A stretch of 64,000 nucleotides of DNA from Penicillium oxalicum (taxonomy: Eukaryota > Ascomycota > Eurotiomycetes > Eurotiales > Aspergillaceae). A model generated the notes under the pieces. The model made no database searches, was not told the origin of the DNA, and saw nothing but the letters and a program-made list of their open reading frames with translations. Positions 10,278 to 22,571 of the stretch are shown in pieces (the first letter of the stretch is position 1; each line of letters starts with the position of its first letter). A program made the translations under genes and the position numbers. The stretch lies in contig NC_064653.1 in NCBI RefSeq assembly GCF_001723175.1, positions 1,364,001 to 1,428,000 on the forward strand, given 5' to 3'.

Positions 10278-11826
10278 CTTCGGGGAAAGTGGAGGGAGGT
10301 AGAGGAGCGTCTGGGGGTTTTCTATCGAGGATTGTCGGGCGAGTGAAGAGCTGGATGGTGGGGGAGCTTGAACAATCAGTTGCGGAGGTCCACTCGGTGG
10401 GTGATCCGAAATACTGCGGCGGAGCCTGCGATTCTCATTTGGCTCCTCCCGTCCTCTCGGTCTGTCGACTGGAACAGGACTAGATGACTTTTCTTTTTGG
10501 CAGTACATGTATTCTTGAATCTCTTCAGGGAGATGTCTGACGGTAATATTTGTGTGGAAATACAGTCATGTGGGCCAAACATGAAGAATGTAAGATATGA
10601 GGCACTACTAGGTAGCACTCTGCTCCACAGCTCGATAGAGACGATACAAAGAGAACTGTCGGACTCTTATAGATTGAACTACCGCAGCACAACCATCATG
10701 TATCCAGTACAAATATTCAACTTTTCGACCTCGGCGTCTGCTCAAAGGAAGCTATTTTCCAGATTACATAAAGCTAGTCTATCATTTAATTCCCTTCTTA
10801 TATGCAGCACAATTGAGGTATTCTCAAGATAGACAATTCAGTATTTGATAAGATCACATCTTACCCCCCTACACAGTCAAGAGGATAACGTTATACAGAA
10901 CGATACTTCCAATCATCTTCCACCTCCAACCTCCCACCTCCGATCGATCACTCAATCTTCTCTCGAATCTACGGTGGAAATTTAACCCGATTCATCAGAG
11001 GCCGGTTATTCTCCAGCTACCGACCTGAGATAATTCTGTCATCTTATATATTAGACAATCATGTCCTTCAATCAGAAATTCTTTCTACTTCAACCACTTT
11101 CTGCAACCACACAAAATAGGCTTCACGATGAGGGTCATTCCAAGGTTGGGCGCCATTCAGACTTTTGCAAGACCAGTGAAACAGTGTTTTGTATTCGTCA
11201 AGGAAACCTCCTCACGATCAGTATCACAAATTAGGCAGACGTCAAAAATGCCGGAAGACAACCAAACAACGTATTTCAAAACGCATCCAAAAAAAAGCAG
11301 GGACAAAATCCGAAAACGCCACCGCTGCAGGGAGGAGAAAATCCACAGAGAGAAGGAATCATCACGAGAGCATCCAGAACGTGACAACGTACGAAGCGAG
11401 GACAGAGCCGTACGTGCGCGAGACAAAAAGAGAGGAGTCAAAGCAGCTGGGGCAAACCCCAGAGAATGAAATAGGACGGCTGCAATGAAAATGCCAGCAT
11501 AAATCAAGTGAGTTGAACAACGCAAGAAGGTAAAGCACAAACATATATAATTTAGTACACAGGTCCGAGGTCTTCTCCGCCCCATCTGGACTGATTGTGC
11601 GGTGGCAGATGGAGCGAACAGAAGCGTGATCGCAATGTATTCGTGATCCCCACCCGAAAGGAAAAAAGTGAAGAAAAAACATCAGGGTCATCAATGGGCC
11701 GATGCCGAGCTGTCCCGCCCGCCTGCTGTGTACCACAAGGCGAAGAAAATATGGAATGGTATAATGGATACGGAAAGCGGGATGCACGGCAAGGACGGCC
11801 ATGGGCGAGTCAGAGAACCAGCTGGT
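10278..11826. other. DAD3 upstream region and 3' flank of the AGC kinase gene
   Basis: This holds the promoter of DAD3 and the 3' UTR of the kinase gene, which are transcribed in the same direction. Open frames here (for example 11157-11585 on the minus strand) lack domains and have odd composition. No gene is supported. Confidence 0.45.
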
Positions 11827-13936
11827 TTAGTGATCCCCTTCGTGGTGGAGAGTGACGCTGTTGAACTCCTCGAACGGATCGTTCAGTTCTGCGTTCGGAG
11901 TAGCCAGGCCCGAATCCATAGGGACACCCTTCAACTTGCTGGGGTTGGTGGTACCCCCAATGTCCACACTGCCACTCTCCTTGACGTTGCGGAAGTTGAC
12001 GGTATCGGTCCCGACACGACCCTGATGAGGAATCATGGGCGGCTTCATGTGGCGAATCAAAGCCCACTGCGTCGTGCGGAAGAAGGGATGAGTCTTGACA
12101 TCAGACGCGCCAGCGCGAGCACCAAGACGTTTGGTCTCATCCTTGATCAACAGCTTGCGGATCAGCGACTTGCAGAGAGTCGAAATCTGCTGAGCCCCCG
12201 AGTGTTCCGGGAAGGGAGGCTCGTCTCGCAAAATGCTAGCAAAGGTTGCATTGCGATTCTTGCCCTTGAAGGGGGTAGTTCCGTACAGCATTTCGTAAAT
12301 GAGAATGCCGAGTGTCCACCAGTCGACGGCACTGGTGTGGCCGCAGCCTTTAATCACCTCAGGGGCGATGTATTCCTCAGTGCCGACGAACGAATTCGTG
12401 CGGAAATCAGCAATGCATGACTTGGTATCGATCGTGGGAAGAGCAGCCATTGAGGAGCCACCACTTCTCCCGGGAATCATTGTCGGGGCACCACCGGGGC
12501 CAGACTGCTTGGACAAGTCAAAGTCCGAAAGCATAATGTGGCCAGATTGATGAAGGAGAATATCTTTTCGGAAGAAAGTTAGCACACTCATTCTCAATCC
12601 AGGGAAGAACCAAAGGACCCTCGCGTATGAGGATCGACGTACTTTCTGGTTTGAGGTCACGGTAAATAAATCCCATCAAGTGAAGGTATTCCAGAGCAGC
12701 TGTCACCTCGGCGGCGTAAAAGCGGGCAGCATCTTCAGAGATGCATTTCCCTGGGCGTGTTTGCAAGGCTGGCAAGACAAGCGGGGTCAGCAATGATTCA
12801 AGACTAACGCCTGAGAGCAATCCGGATCAAGAGTTGCTTTACATACTTCGGAAAAATTCTCCACCACTGCAGTACTCCATACAAAGATAGAGATAGTCCT
12901 CCGATTGGAAAGAGTGGTACAGGGTGACGATGAAAGGGTGGTTGCTGGTTGCGAGGATTTCCTGCTCCGCCAGAGCGCGCTTGATCTTGTTTCGTTTAAT
13001 CATTTCCTTTTTGCTCAATACTGCACGTTGAGTCAGCTGGGGCTGTATCGAGCCAAAAAAAAGAGATAGAAAATGAACCCTGGGAAACATACCCTTCATA
13101 GCGTATAGACGACTTGACTTCTTCTCTCGGACCAAGTACACCTTCCCCACGTCCCCCTTGCCGATCAATTTGATCTTGTCAAAACTTGCTGGGCCCACCT
13201 CCACATTGCGAACCTTGATTGAGTTGGAGCTGTATGTGCGGCGGAAGGCGGCATTGTTGGTGTCGATCCGGTTGGCTAGGCGAGTGGTCGGTACAGTAAG
13301 GGCATGGTCTTTCTCTTCCATGGCGAGCTGGGACTCGGAAAGTTCCACCACGGTTTCCTGGCCCATTTCGGCTGTTTGTGGACGAGCGTTGCCCTGACCG
13401 TTGGAGAACAGGCCCTGGGCATTGGGTGCGGAGGCTACGCGCCGGAGTTTGCGAGCCAATTCCTCCTTGTTGGACGTCACAGCCTGCTCCGCCGCCGAGA
13501 CCCCGGTGACCTGCAGCTCGGGAGTATCAGGAGGAGACGATGGGACGGATCCATCATTGCGATGTCGCAGGGCCGGCTGGCCCTGATGAGCAAAGTATGG
13601 ATTTGCCGAAGCGGTGGGCGACACAGCATCATCGAGAGGATTGCCCTCGCTGGCCACAGTTGTCGAACGGTTGCGACCGATGGTAGGGAGGAAGCGGGAC
13701 TGTCGAAACCCGGTCTTCTCGTTCTTTGCAGGGCTGTTCTCCTTCTCCCGTTCTCGATCAGAGCCAACGGGACTCCCGCCGCTTGAGCTGTTGATGCGGA
13801 AAAAGTTTTTGATTTTCGTGGGCAGATGACTCGAGTCATTGGAGTGTTTCCGAGATGGGAGAGATAAGCCGGGGAAGTTCCCACGCTTTTCGGCATTTGT
13901 CATCGCGGACGGACTGGATGCAAAAAGCTGTGTCAT
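11827..13936 (-). CDS. AGC-family serine/threonine kinase, NRC-2 / flippase-kinase (Fpk/Kin82) type
   Basis: In yeast this family phosphorylates phospholipid flippases; in Neurospora NRC-2 affects conidiation and growth. Exons 13936-13093, 13020-12847, 12768-12643 and 12563-11827 give 626 residues. The first 250 are Ser/Pro-rich and probably disordered. The kinase domain starts at [18 protein letters not shown] (about 255), with the VAMK-type lysine in LYAMK. The catalytic loop is YRDLKPEN. The metal-binding motif reads DFDLSKQ instead of DFG, as in known NRC-2/Fpk kinases. [11 protein letters not shown] marks the activation segment, preceded by an insert of about 40 residues, and [16 protein letters not shown] is also typical. 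The C-terminal AGC tail ends [13 protein letters not shown]. All four exons join in phase. An upstream in-frame ATG exists at 13969; 13936 is preferred from family-like sequence. Confidence 0.92.
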
Positions 13937-16900
13937 ATCGAGAAGAAAGATGCGTCGCCAAGTGTGCAATTGCTGACAATGAGAGGATGGGAAATTTCCA
14001 GATCAGGAGCCTGCAAGCAGATGGATTGAAACAATGCAAAAGCGCCCGCAGTCAAGCGATGATGATGAGGATGGCGTGGATGTTGGATGTGGGCACCACA
14101 GGGAGGGGAGTAGAGGCTCTCGATTCAGAATCCTTATCTAGAGACCAACAACCGGGACTTTTCCACGATATGTGCTGCAAGAGGAAGGGCAAGAAGGCTG
14201 TGATGGTGTCAACCGCTCGGCATCGTTGATTACCAACCGGAACGAAAGATTTCTGAAGGATGGTCTTTTGAGAAACAAACGGGATCGGATCAGACAAGGG
14301 CGAGGGACAGCGAAGGGGAGTCGGAGTGGGCAAGTGGAGAAGCACGCGGAGGCCACACGCTTAGTCAGGCCACGGCTGCAGCCGGGGGGATTTCCAGTTT
14401 CAACCTTCAGCCGGGAGACGTTGCAGGTGTCTACACGAAGAGGTCCATGTCCATCTCAGGGCGCTCGACGTGATCCCCGATCGGCCGAAACTCACAATCA
14501 CAATGCAAATAGAGTATTACCACATGCTCGATCATATAAATTATCACCTATCACTGACGGTCTATACGGCTGGCTGAGTTCCGGCTGAAGAATGGATCGG
14601 TACCTAATCCCCGTACCATTGACCGGAGGCTCAAAGATAGTAGTAGGTACCTAGTACATTGCACCAAAATGATTCTGTGTTTTCTGTATCCCAGCCTCGG
14701 TGACATTGGAAGAAAATTTAACCTTTGTTTGTTTGTTTTTTGTTTTTGCAATGGGTCGTTTTCCCACGCCGAGGCATCTGAGGGGGTCTCGAGGAAACCC
14801 CCCCCCCTCCAATAGCCCGGGCGCGCATAGAAGGCGAAGGAGGCTGAGTGCTTATCGTCCTCGATCAAAGAGAAGGCCCCATCGTGCTTGTGATACTGTA
14901 AGAAGTCGTGGGCGATGAGCTTCACCCGTCACTACTACAGTCCATGTTCGCGATGGTTATACATGCCTGACTGCATGAACGATCAGCCAGGCACGGTATA
15001 GGAAGCGGTACCTAGTAGGTAACCATACGGAAGTGCCTACTCGATGGGTGCTCAGGCACGGTGTGGATCATCCCTTTCCAGAACCCAGAAAAAGAATTGA
15101 ATGTTCTTCTTTCATTGGTGCCAACTTTCCAGCTCCGCACAGTTTCCGTTCGGTCTTCTGGGTGCTGGTGGCGGGTCGTCGGGGTGGCGGTTCTTTGCAG
15201 TGGATGTGGGAAAAGACCTGCGGGAGCCAATTGCAGCCACATGGGGGTTGTCGCCGTACAGGCTCTGGTCCAACTACAGGCTGAGAATCAAAGAAAATGA
15301 CCGATGAGGGGGACGGGAGAGTGTGGGAATTTTGATCTCACTTGGTGAAAAAAGAATAGCTAGTTGCATCCATTGAATCTCAGAGAAGGTTAGTGCTCGC
15401 ATAGGCTAGATGAGTCATCGGAGGTCGTTCGAGTAGTGTCTTTGGTGCTTTGGCTCTTGATATTCGACCACCTGAATGAATGCAGTCGTATGGCCTCGTT
15501 CAGCCCTTCTTGCCCGATGGAGAGTTGACATGCTGTTCATCCAACAACCCTCCAATTTGACACTGAACTAGAGGAGGAACAATTTTGCCTGGAAAGAGAC
15601 TAACCACAACGTTGGAAGTGACCAGCGATCTTGCCAGAAATTTATGCCAAATGCTCAATGCTGACAGCCTCACGCATGAGGATGAATCTCCCTCTCGCTA
15701 TCAGGTACGAGACCGGCGGACCCTGTCTCTGGTATAAGTTGTGTGGATATGCGACGGGATGCACTCAGTCATGGTTTGATCTTAACCGACCGGCCCGAAA
15801 GTAAAACGAATGGTGGACGTCCAGGGCACAAAGAGACATGGTGATGGATCAATCAGTGCGTCTTGCTAGATTTGAGAGGATGTTTTCTCGGGGTTGAAGC
15901 GTTTCCGACGTCAAGGGCCATTGCAATCAGAGACAGTCAGGGTTGTAGAATTCATTCTCCTCGCGGATTGTGGCCCAAGTGGATAAAACGAAGCTCCCCA
16001 GACAGACCTCGTCAAACACCCGGGATTTGAAACCAATCACTCGCGTTCGGACGGAAGGGTTCAGCGATACCCTCACTGGGAGGAGACGATCGGGATGGAA
16101 ATTGGCCCTTTCAGACGGAGTGATCTCCAGTATCGTTGATATGAGAGCGGGCCTTAAGGGGGTTTATTGACCAGGACTGTCAACGTCGCCGACAGAACCC
16201 CGTTGAAGTTGCAACCCCGGGGGCATCCACGTCTTGTTGATCGTATCAAGTAACGCGCAACGCCTCAAGTGGAGAAGGGTCAAGAGAGCACGAGCCTCTG
16301 TCGATCACGCTTTCGAGCGTTCCGAAATCAACTCGAAGACGGGGCCAATCCCGGCTCGGCCAGGGAGGATCCACCGACAGATGATACGACCGTGTCATTA
16401 GCCGCGGCTTGCGCTAACCGGCGCACAGTCCAAAACCCGCCTTAGCGCGAGTGCCCGGCCACTGTCCCGTGCGTGGTTGGCTGACCATCACCTCCGTTGA
16501 AATTTCAGGCGTGATAGTGCAGAAATCGTACCTTTGACGTGGAGCACGAGACTTTAGGGGGGAAAAGAAATTGGTTGGAGATGTCTCTTGTCATATGGGA
16601 TGACGATGGCCAGATCCTCTGTGCTCCGTTACCACGAGTGGCTTTGCTTTGGGCGCTGGGCGGACACCCGAAAAGCCTCGGACAATCCGATGGCTCGGAT
16701 GGCCGTCTCTATATGGTGTACTCAAACCGGAGGCTTGTCCGTCAACTCGGTGGATTTCGAGCTATCGGCAGAACGTCGGCAGTGTACAGCTGCACACTGC
16801 CCAGGCTGAATCCAGACAAATGACAGTAAATGTGACGAACGCCCCGCCTACCAGTGGGTTGTAATTGTTCTCCACGAGCTTGCAGAAATCGTGGACGCTG

Positions 16901-17685
16901 TGATCGGAGGCAACCTCGGATGTAGTAATGGACGGGAGGGCCTAGAGCTGCTACTATCGGGATAGTGTGATCATATTGTTCGAGCTGACTAGGGCCATGA
17001 TCTTCTATCCTATGGCGAGCCGAATTTTGGGGATGGAAGACCACCGTCGCATTGACTCATCCTTGTTGTCTCGGTTCGGATCACGGCGTTGGACTCGAAA
17101 AGAAAGGAGATCAATCCTTCTCCACGAGGTGTCTGGGAGAGAAAGTGCCTGCCATGAACAGATGGACAGGGATGATTCACCTGCGCCGTGGAAGCTGGAG
17201 AGGAGACCCTCCACTGATCAACTGGTCGCCTTGCGCCGGTCCCACGCTAAGTGTTTAGTAAAAGAGCCTTGCTCGTTTCACGTTAGCTTTTCATTTCCCG
17301 TCAAACACCCGAGTCTGCGGTCTTTTGATTTTCAATCCATGCGGACCCTTCTCATCCAGTGCTGAGAATATCCACCCCGATCTGGACCTTTTCAATGGAC
17401 CGACCCCTGCACCGCTGAGCCCCTCCAGCTAGGCTGCGCCAAGCTTGTTCAGGGATTTATAGAAGTCCATGATCCCGAGCAAAGGCTCTCTCATTTCTTG
17501 TCGTCTTTTCGATCGCTGTGACAATTCTCGGAATCCAGTGCTTTTGGTGTCCTTCCCTTCCCCGCCACGGTTTTGACGCAGAGTCCGCAGAGTGCGCACT
17601 ATTCAGTCACGACTTGTGGGCCTCAGCTTCAATATTCTCCACCTTCCATCACAGACCCACTTCTTTTCCAGTAACTCACGAGAAG
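13937..17685. other. 3.7-kb gene-free interval between kinase and C2H2 regulator
   Basis: Two genes diverge from this interval, so both promoters and long 5' leaders must lie in it. I see no frame with a domain or credible splice pattern on either strand. GC content is moderate and there is no obvious transposon relic. A TATA-like TTTATA lies at 17456-17461, about 225 bases before the C2H2 start. Several short upstream frames precede that start. Confidence 0.5.
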
Positions 17686-18895
17686 ATGGAGTGCATCTCG
17701 ACTCAAGGCACGTTGTATGCTCCGGGCCCGTGGTCAGGCGCCCAGATGAGGTCGACAACGAATCCACCGCACGCTCAAATTCCCCTCACGCTCCCAAACA
17801 TGATTGTTCAGCCGACAGATACACAAATAAATGCCTCTATGAATACGTCTTTACATCCTTCTCGAAGACCATCAAATGCCACCGAAAAGCGGGTCAGCAA
17901 GGCCAAAAAGGGCAAGCGCGTACATGTGTGCGAATTTCCCGGATGCGAAAAGGTCAGTCGCGTCAATACTCGTCACCGGCCGCGGAGGTCGAAGTCTCTT
18001 GCTAGTGAGGTCTGGTAGACTGACGTACAGCCGTCTAGATATTTACCCGTGCTGAGCATCGGCGAAGACATGAACTCGTGCATAAAAGCAAAAAGGCTCA
18101 TACATGTACCTTTGTTGGATGCCACAAGTCATTTCACCGGCCGGACTACCTGATGCAGCATTTAGCACGCCAGTAAGATCTTGCCAATGTCGATCTGTTG
18201 TATGGAATGCAGGTATGATCATGACTCTAACATTCCTATCTGATAGCGGTGGTGTTCCTGGTTCCACGATCACTGGGAAACCAACCTCGTCGAAAAAGTC
18301 CAAATCCATCCAGACTGGTTTGACTGCCGAATCCACTCGCGCACATTCTCCATCGCCGAGGTCGCAAACAACGACATATACCGAAATGCTCAAATCTGTC
18401 GAGAACGTCGGTACTACTTGCACGCAGGACTACAAATTACGCTATCGTACGCCCGACCTCGTCGACTCCTACACACAAGAGAATATCCATTATGGGTTTT
18501 CCAGTCATGATATCCATGGAGGCATTTACACTGAAACAACGCACTCCAATCCTGCGTCGACAGTTTCAACAATATCAGATTCACCAGGGAGTCAGATATC
18601 AACCATGGCCTTTGCAGGCGTGTATCACCAGCCAGACTTGGATAGATATATGAGACGAACGTCTCTCCCAGAGGCATACCTCAGTCCACCTCAATCCTTG
18701 TCGCCACGCTTGAAAGGTTACGAGCAGGTACCTCCACCGTATTGGTATAATGATCTTGACAATACTCTTCCCCCAATTGACCCTGCAGTAAGTGACACGA
18801 TTGAAAATCCTACGCTTGTTGAGGGCGGACCATTTTTAACTCACGAGACTCTAGCTATTCGACTGCGAGACTTCCCTCCTCCGATGGCCCAGTGA
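17686..18895 (+). CDS. C2H2 zinc-finger transcription factor (two fingers)
   Basis: This is a probable DNA-binding regulator in the nucleus. Exons 17686-17952, 18039-18172 and 18247-18895 give 349 residues. The N-terminal 75 residues are polar with a basic KRVSKAKKGKR (possible nuclear signal) just before the fingers. Finger 1 is CEFPGCEKIFTRAEHRRRH and finger 2 is CTFVGCHKSFHRPDYLMQH. Each has four residues between the cysteines, and the second exon carries most of both fingers. Intron 2 joins CA to C, restoring the last histidine of finger 2 and so supporting the join. The C-terminal 215 residues are Ser/Thr/Pro-rich without a domain. No target or pathway can be read from the sequence. The long gene-free upstream region suggests complex control. 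Confidence 0.85.
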
Positions 18896-19846
18896 GAGTG
18901 ACGAGAATCATTCGGCGGGTCTTCACCCTCCGATGGTATCGTCGGTGCCTGAGGTGCGCAAGGCGGAGCATTTAATCTGAGACTTGCGTTTGCAAAAACG
19001 AGATTTTAATATTTTTTTCTCCTGTTAATTTGGACCACCGAGGCCATGCTTGCAGTGGTCAGATATCACAATAAGGAACGTGTTAGCAACCTTAGAATTG
19101 AGGTGAACACAGATCACGAGTGATTGATACTCGATGAGACAGAGTTGAGTAATCCACACAAGTTTCAAACCCTTGAAAGTATAATTACCTGCCGACTATT
19201 GCCGCTTGATAAATAGAGCTGTACGTACAAGTGGCGCTTATTCAACCTACCCTGATCCGTGTTTGCCGAATCATAGCCGCTATCTGATTGAAGCCTTTCT
19301 CTGGACGTATGTGCAAGAAGGTCCATCAAGTAATAAAATCTTGAGGTACTTGTTGCAGATTAAATGGTACCTGCAAGGCAAATCACTCGACTCATGAATT
19401 CAATGACGCTTTTAAAATTGAACCATCATAGACTTCTCTCATTTAAATAGATACTAGGTGTGATACATGGGACTTGAGCACAATGACACCCACGGGTAGC
19501 TGGCACCGCCTTCTAATTCATCCTACTAGGCCGGCGGGAAGGCTATAAGTGATATTCTTCTCGAGAGATAATCAACAATTTAAACAAAACAATGAAAGCA
19601 CGACAAACACTCATTCAAACTTGCTCCAGTGGTCTCTCCCCGGGCTCACAATCCTCGACGCTAGCTACCCACACAATTTTTGTTGATCAAGGAGATCCTC
19701 GGTGCGGTTGGGTTCTCTGAGTAGCCAGTCACAGTGAAAATCTATCGAAGAGCCGTGAGTGTATATTCTTTCTGAGGAAACCATCAAGTGGCTGGTGCAG
19801 AGAGGGTGCTGAAAAGACGGACATCAACACTTCTTTAAATCATTCC
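18896..19846. other. AT-rich interval, no gene recognised
   Basis: Convergent 3' region of the C2H2 gene and the interrupted gene downstream. It is AT-rich compared with the housekeeping blocks. Only short open frames are present, none with a recognisable motif. Confidence 0.45.
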
Positions 19847-21010
19847 CTAGAACTGCGGGATCATCAAAGCAGCATCCAGAAACTCTTCTTCCGAATCCAA
19901 CGAATCTGAACACACATCCGGCATCGGCTTTTCCTCCTCGGTTTCTTTTGGATCTTTTAACTGGACTCGCTGAACAATGATTTCCAGACCTTGACTGATG
20001 TCTCTTGAACATTCAAAGTCCTCTCGGATCATTGCCTCCTTTGCGTTCTTCTCCCAGATGTCCAATTCACTTCGCTTGTTTTGTATCTCTTTGAGTTGCG
20101 CATGTAATCTCCTTTCAAAGAGATCTTTGTTGCGCTTGAGTTCCTCAATCGCAGATCGCAGCTCCCTCCGGAGACCCTCGACCTTCTCTGACCGATTTGT
20201 ATCTTCCAAGGCTTCCAGGAAAAGCTGTGCATTCTCAGCAAGTCGCTCAATACCAGCTGCAGTTTTCCGAAGCCGGTGCACAGCAGAATGTCGCAGTTCT
20301 CGCAGGAGGCCAATGAACGCGTCAAGGGGGAATCTCAGATTATTGATCAGCGGGTGAGACTGAGGGGAGAATATTTTGGTCCATTCGGTAAGTTCGACCG
20401 CTTCGGGACAGTCCCATCCATTCGCTGTTAAGAGTTGAGGGAAATGTTGCTGAGCAAACTCAAAGCAACTCTCCTCGAGCAGCTCTTGTATAGTCGTCAA
20501 AAGCATATGCTGAGACCGATAGTGAATATAGACCGGATAGAGCGATCGGACCGCTGAAGCGGTGCTTCTGCCCTGCTCTGAACATTTTGCGGAAGTGACC
20601 TGATTATCACCAAGTGTCTGCTCGCCTTCGACTTCGGTGTGAGACGTGACTGTTATGTCTTTTGAAACCTCCCTATTCGATATCTCCCTTACAGTGTTGG
20701 CCTCATCTCTCGCAGCCTCTTTCTCTGAAGCTTCTCTCTCTGCGCTCAGGGTAGGTGACACATCAAATAGCTCCGGAAATCAATTTCGGGCATTCAATGT
20801 CGAGTCGAAAACTTGGCTCTTCAGAAGTTTTTTAGCCACAGCGCTGGTGCGATCGATATTATATTCTCGTAGGATATCGGTGAGAGCAACTTTGTTCTGT
20901 TTAACTAACCCCTTCACAGCCTTCAATTTTCTCACCTGAGAATTCGTCCCACGGAAAATATGCTGACAGGCCAAGTATATCAGCCTCTCGTCCGGATCGC
21001 TTTGCAACAT
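19847..21010 (-). pseudogene. Interrupted coiled-coil protein gene, function unknown
   Basis: Two long open stretches lie in the same minus-strand frame, 21010-20783 and 20779-19847, separated only by a TGA at 20782-20780. Together they would encode about 387 residues. The first part starts at an ATG (MLQSDPDERLIYLACQHIF) and is helical and basic. The second has Glu-rich linkers, then heptad-like helices (RSAIEELKRNKDLFERRL, IQNKRSELDIWEKNAKEA) and an acidic tail ending in IPQF. I do not recognise the family. The TGA could be a nonsense mutation, giving a dead gene. It could also be removed by a small intron, but the only nearby donor (GTTTTC at about 20811) is poor and the nearest acceptors would give about 41 or 68 nt. 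Upstream exons may also exist. Coding evidence rests on frame length and protein-like composition. Confidence 0.45.
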
Positions 21011-22571
21011 CTTTTCTGAACCTGGTCATTGTCTTTGAATTACTGAGCTTTACCTCTAATTTATGTGATAATCGTCTAAGACTCAATGCTGCATCATTAT
21101 GCAAACGGAAACCGGCAGCGTTAAGATTTCGCGTTCGGAACCACTATCAGCATGTCATTTCTGGCTCAATCAACCAAGCTTCTGATTGAAAGCGACGAGG
21201 CTGTGTAGATACCAGCTAGATAATAGAGGTTTGGAATCCGGGAACGTAATCCTTCAATACCTGAGAAGCAAGGTGAGACGCACACATTCCACCGATGTAT
21301 CTTTCTGGCATTCCGCGTTCGTGGATATCGACGACATAGAAGCCTTTATATCTATAATCCGAACTATGAGACGTGGAAGATTGCTCAAAATGAACTTAGT
21401 AAACAAGCATACAACAAGTATAATATGACGGAATTGGACAAGTGATCTTCGTCTCTAAACGTGAATTCTAAACACCGGCGGCAACCATCGAAATTAGCCC
21501 CTTCTCTATTCTCAATCTAATGACTTGGTCATCTACCTCAACCTTCCCGGAGAAAACAAAAGGATGATATGCTTGCAGAGCATGAACAAAACGCAGTATT
21601 TTCGGCATATCAATCACCAGAATCGTCGGAAAAGGAAGTATCAATGCTCTCACTCGTTCCCAGCTCAATTCTCCCAGAACGGAAAAACCTTCAACGTCAA
21701 AGGCTGAGGAGTCCGTGGAGGTCTTATCAGTTTAATGATAATATCATTCGTTGAAAGATTCTGTTTGCGACCCTCAAGATATCCGCTTCACTTTGTGTGA
21801 GACTCTATAGTTAATATCCAAAAAGAGTACATGTCACCTAGGAGCGGTTGTGTCTTGCGGGCGATAATATCCATCACGCCCTCATACCAGTCTCTCTCAG
21901 GTCCTGTTATTCTATAGCATATGAAATTACTCAAATTGATCTCAGAGCAGCCTCAGGTAATAGCCCCGACTTTGCGAATACATTCCAACCGGACCGGGGG
22001 AAACCGCCTCGAAGCAACTTGTGTAACTTGAAGCGGCTCGAAAGATATTGGCTGAAATTTTGGCCGTGATCAGATGTTTTATTGTTGCTATTTGAAGCCT
22101 CCTTGGAAGATATGCTATTCGGAACGGGAATAGAATTATCGTACCTATGCAAAGCTGAGTTCAGGAGTTATTGGAACACTCTGTCCTGGTCCGAGTAAAC
22201 ATAATATATTCTCAATAGCCAGGAAATCTTAGATCCCTGACTTTCCACGAAGATCAGATTTTCGGAGCCTTCTCCCAGGCAAGACTCTGCAGACAAGGGC
22301 ATGTACTCTCATGGAAAGCTTGTCGAGTCAAGCAGAGCTTCCAAAGAATTAAATTGAGCTATCTTAGACAAGGTGTCCCACTCAATGTTGAAAATTGCCC
22401 ACAAAGCCGAGCATGATCATATACAGGCAGAACTCGATCTAATTCAAAAGAAATACAAGGAAACGTTCTCTGCGCTTGAAGGGACATTTACGTGTCATGT
22501 CTGACTGAATGGTATCACTGGACAAAGCTTTCTGACTCCACTCCGATCGATTGAGACGAAATTTCAAAGCA
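21011..22571. other. AT-rich interval, no gene recognised
   Basis: Upstream of the interrupted gene and downstream of the Crh-type gene. Short frames only (none above about 80 codons), with no domains. No repeat family could be named. Confidence 0.45.

Noticed and set aside
11157..11585. 142-codon minus-strand frame with hydrophobic segments
   Set aside because: It lies in the kinase 3' flank, has no domain, and its composition is that of reversed A-rich DNA.
13937..17685. Possible tRNA or transposon relic in the long interval
   Set aside because: No A-box/B-box pair, cloverleaf, inverted terminal repeats or transposase-like frame could be seen by eye.
20740..20811. Small intron that would remove the TGA of the interrupted gene
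   Set aside because: The donor GTTTTC is poor and a 41-nt intron is too short; not accepted without RNA evidence.
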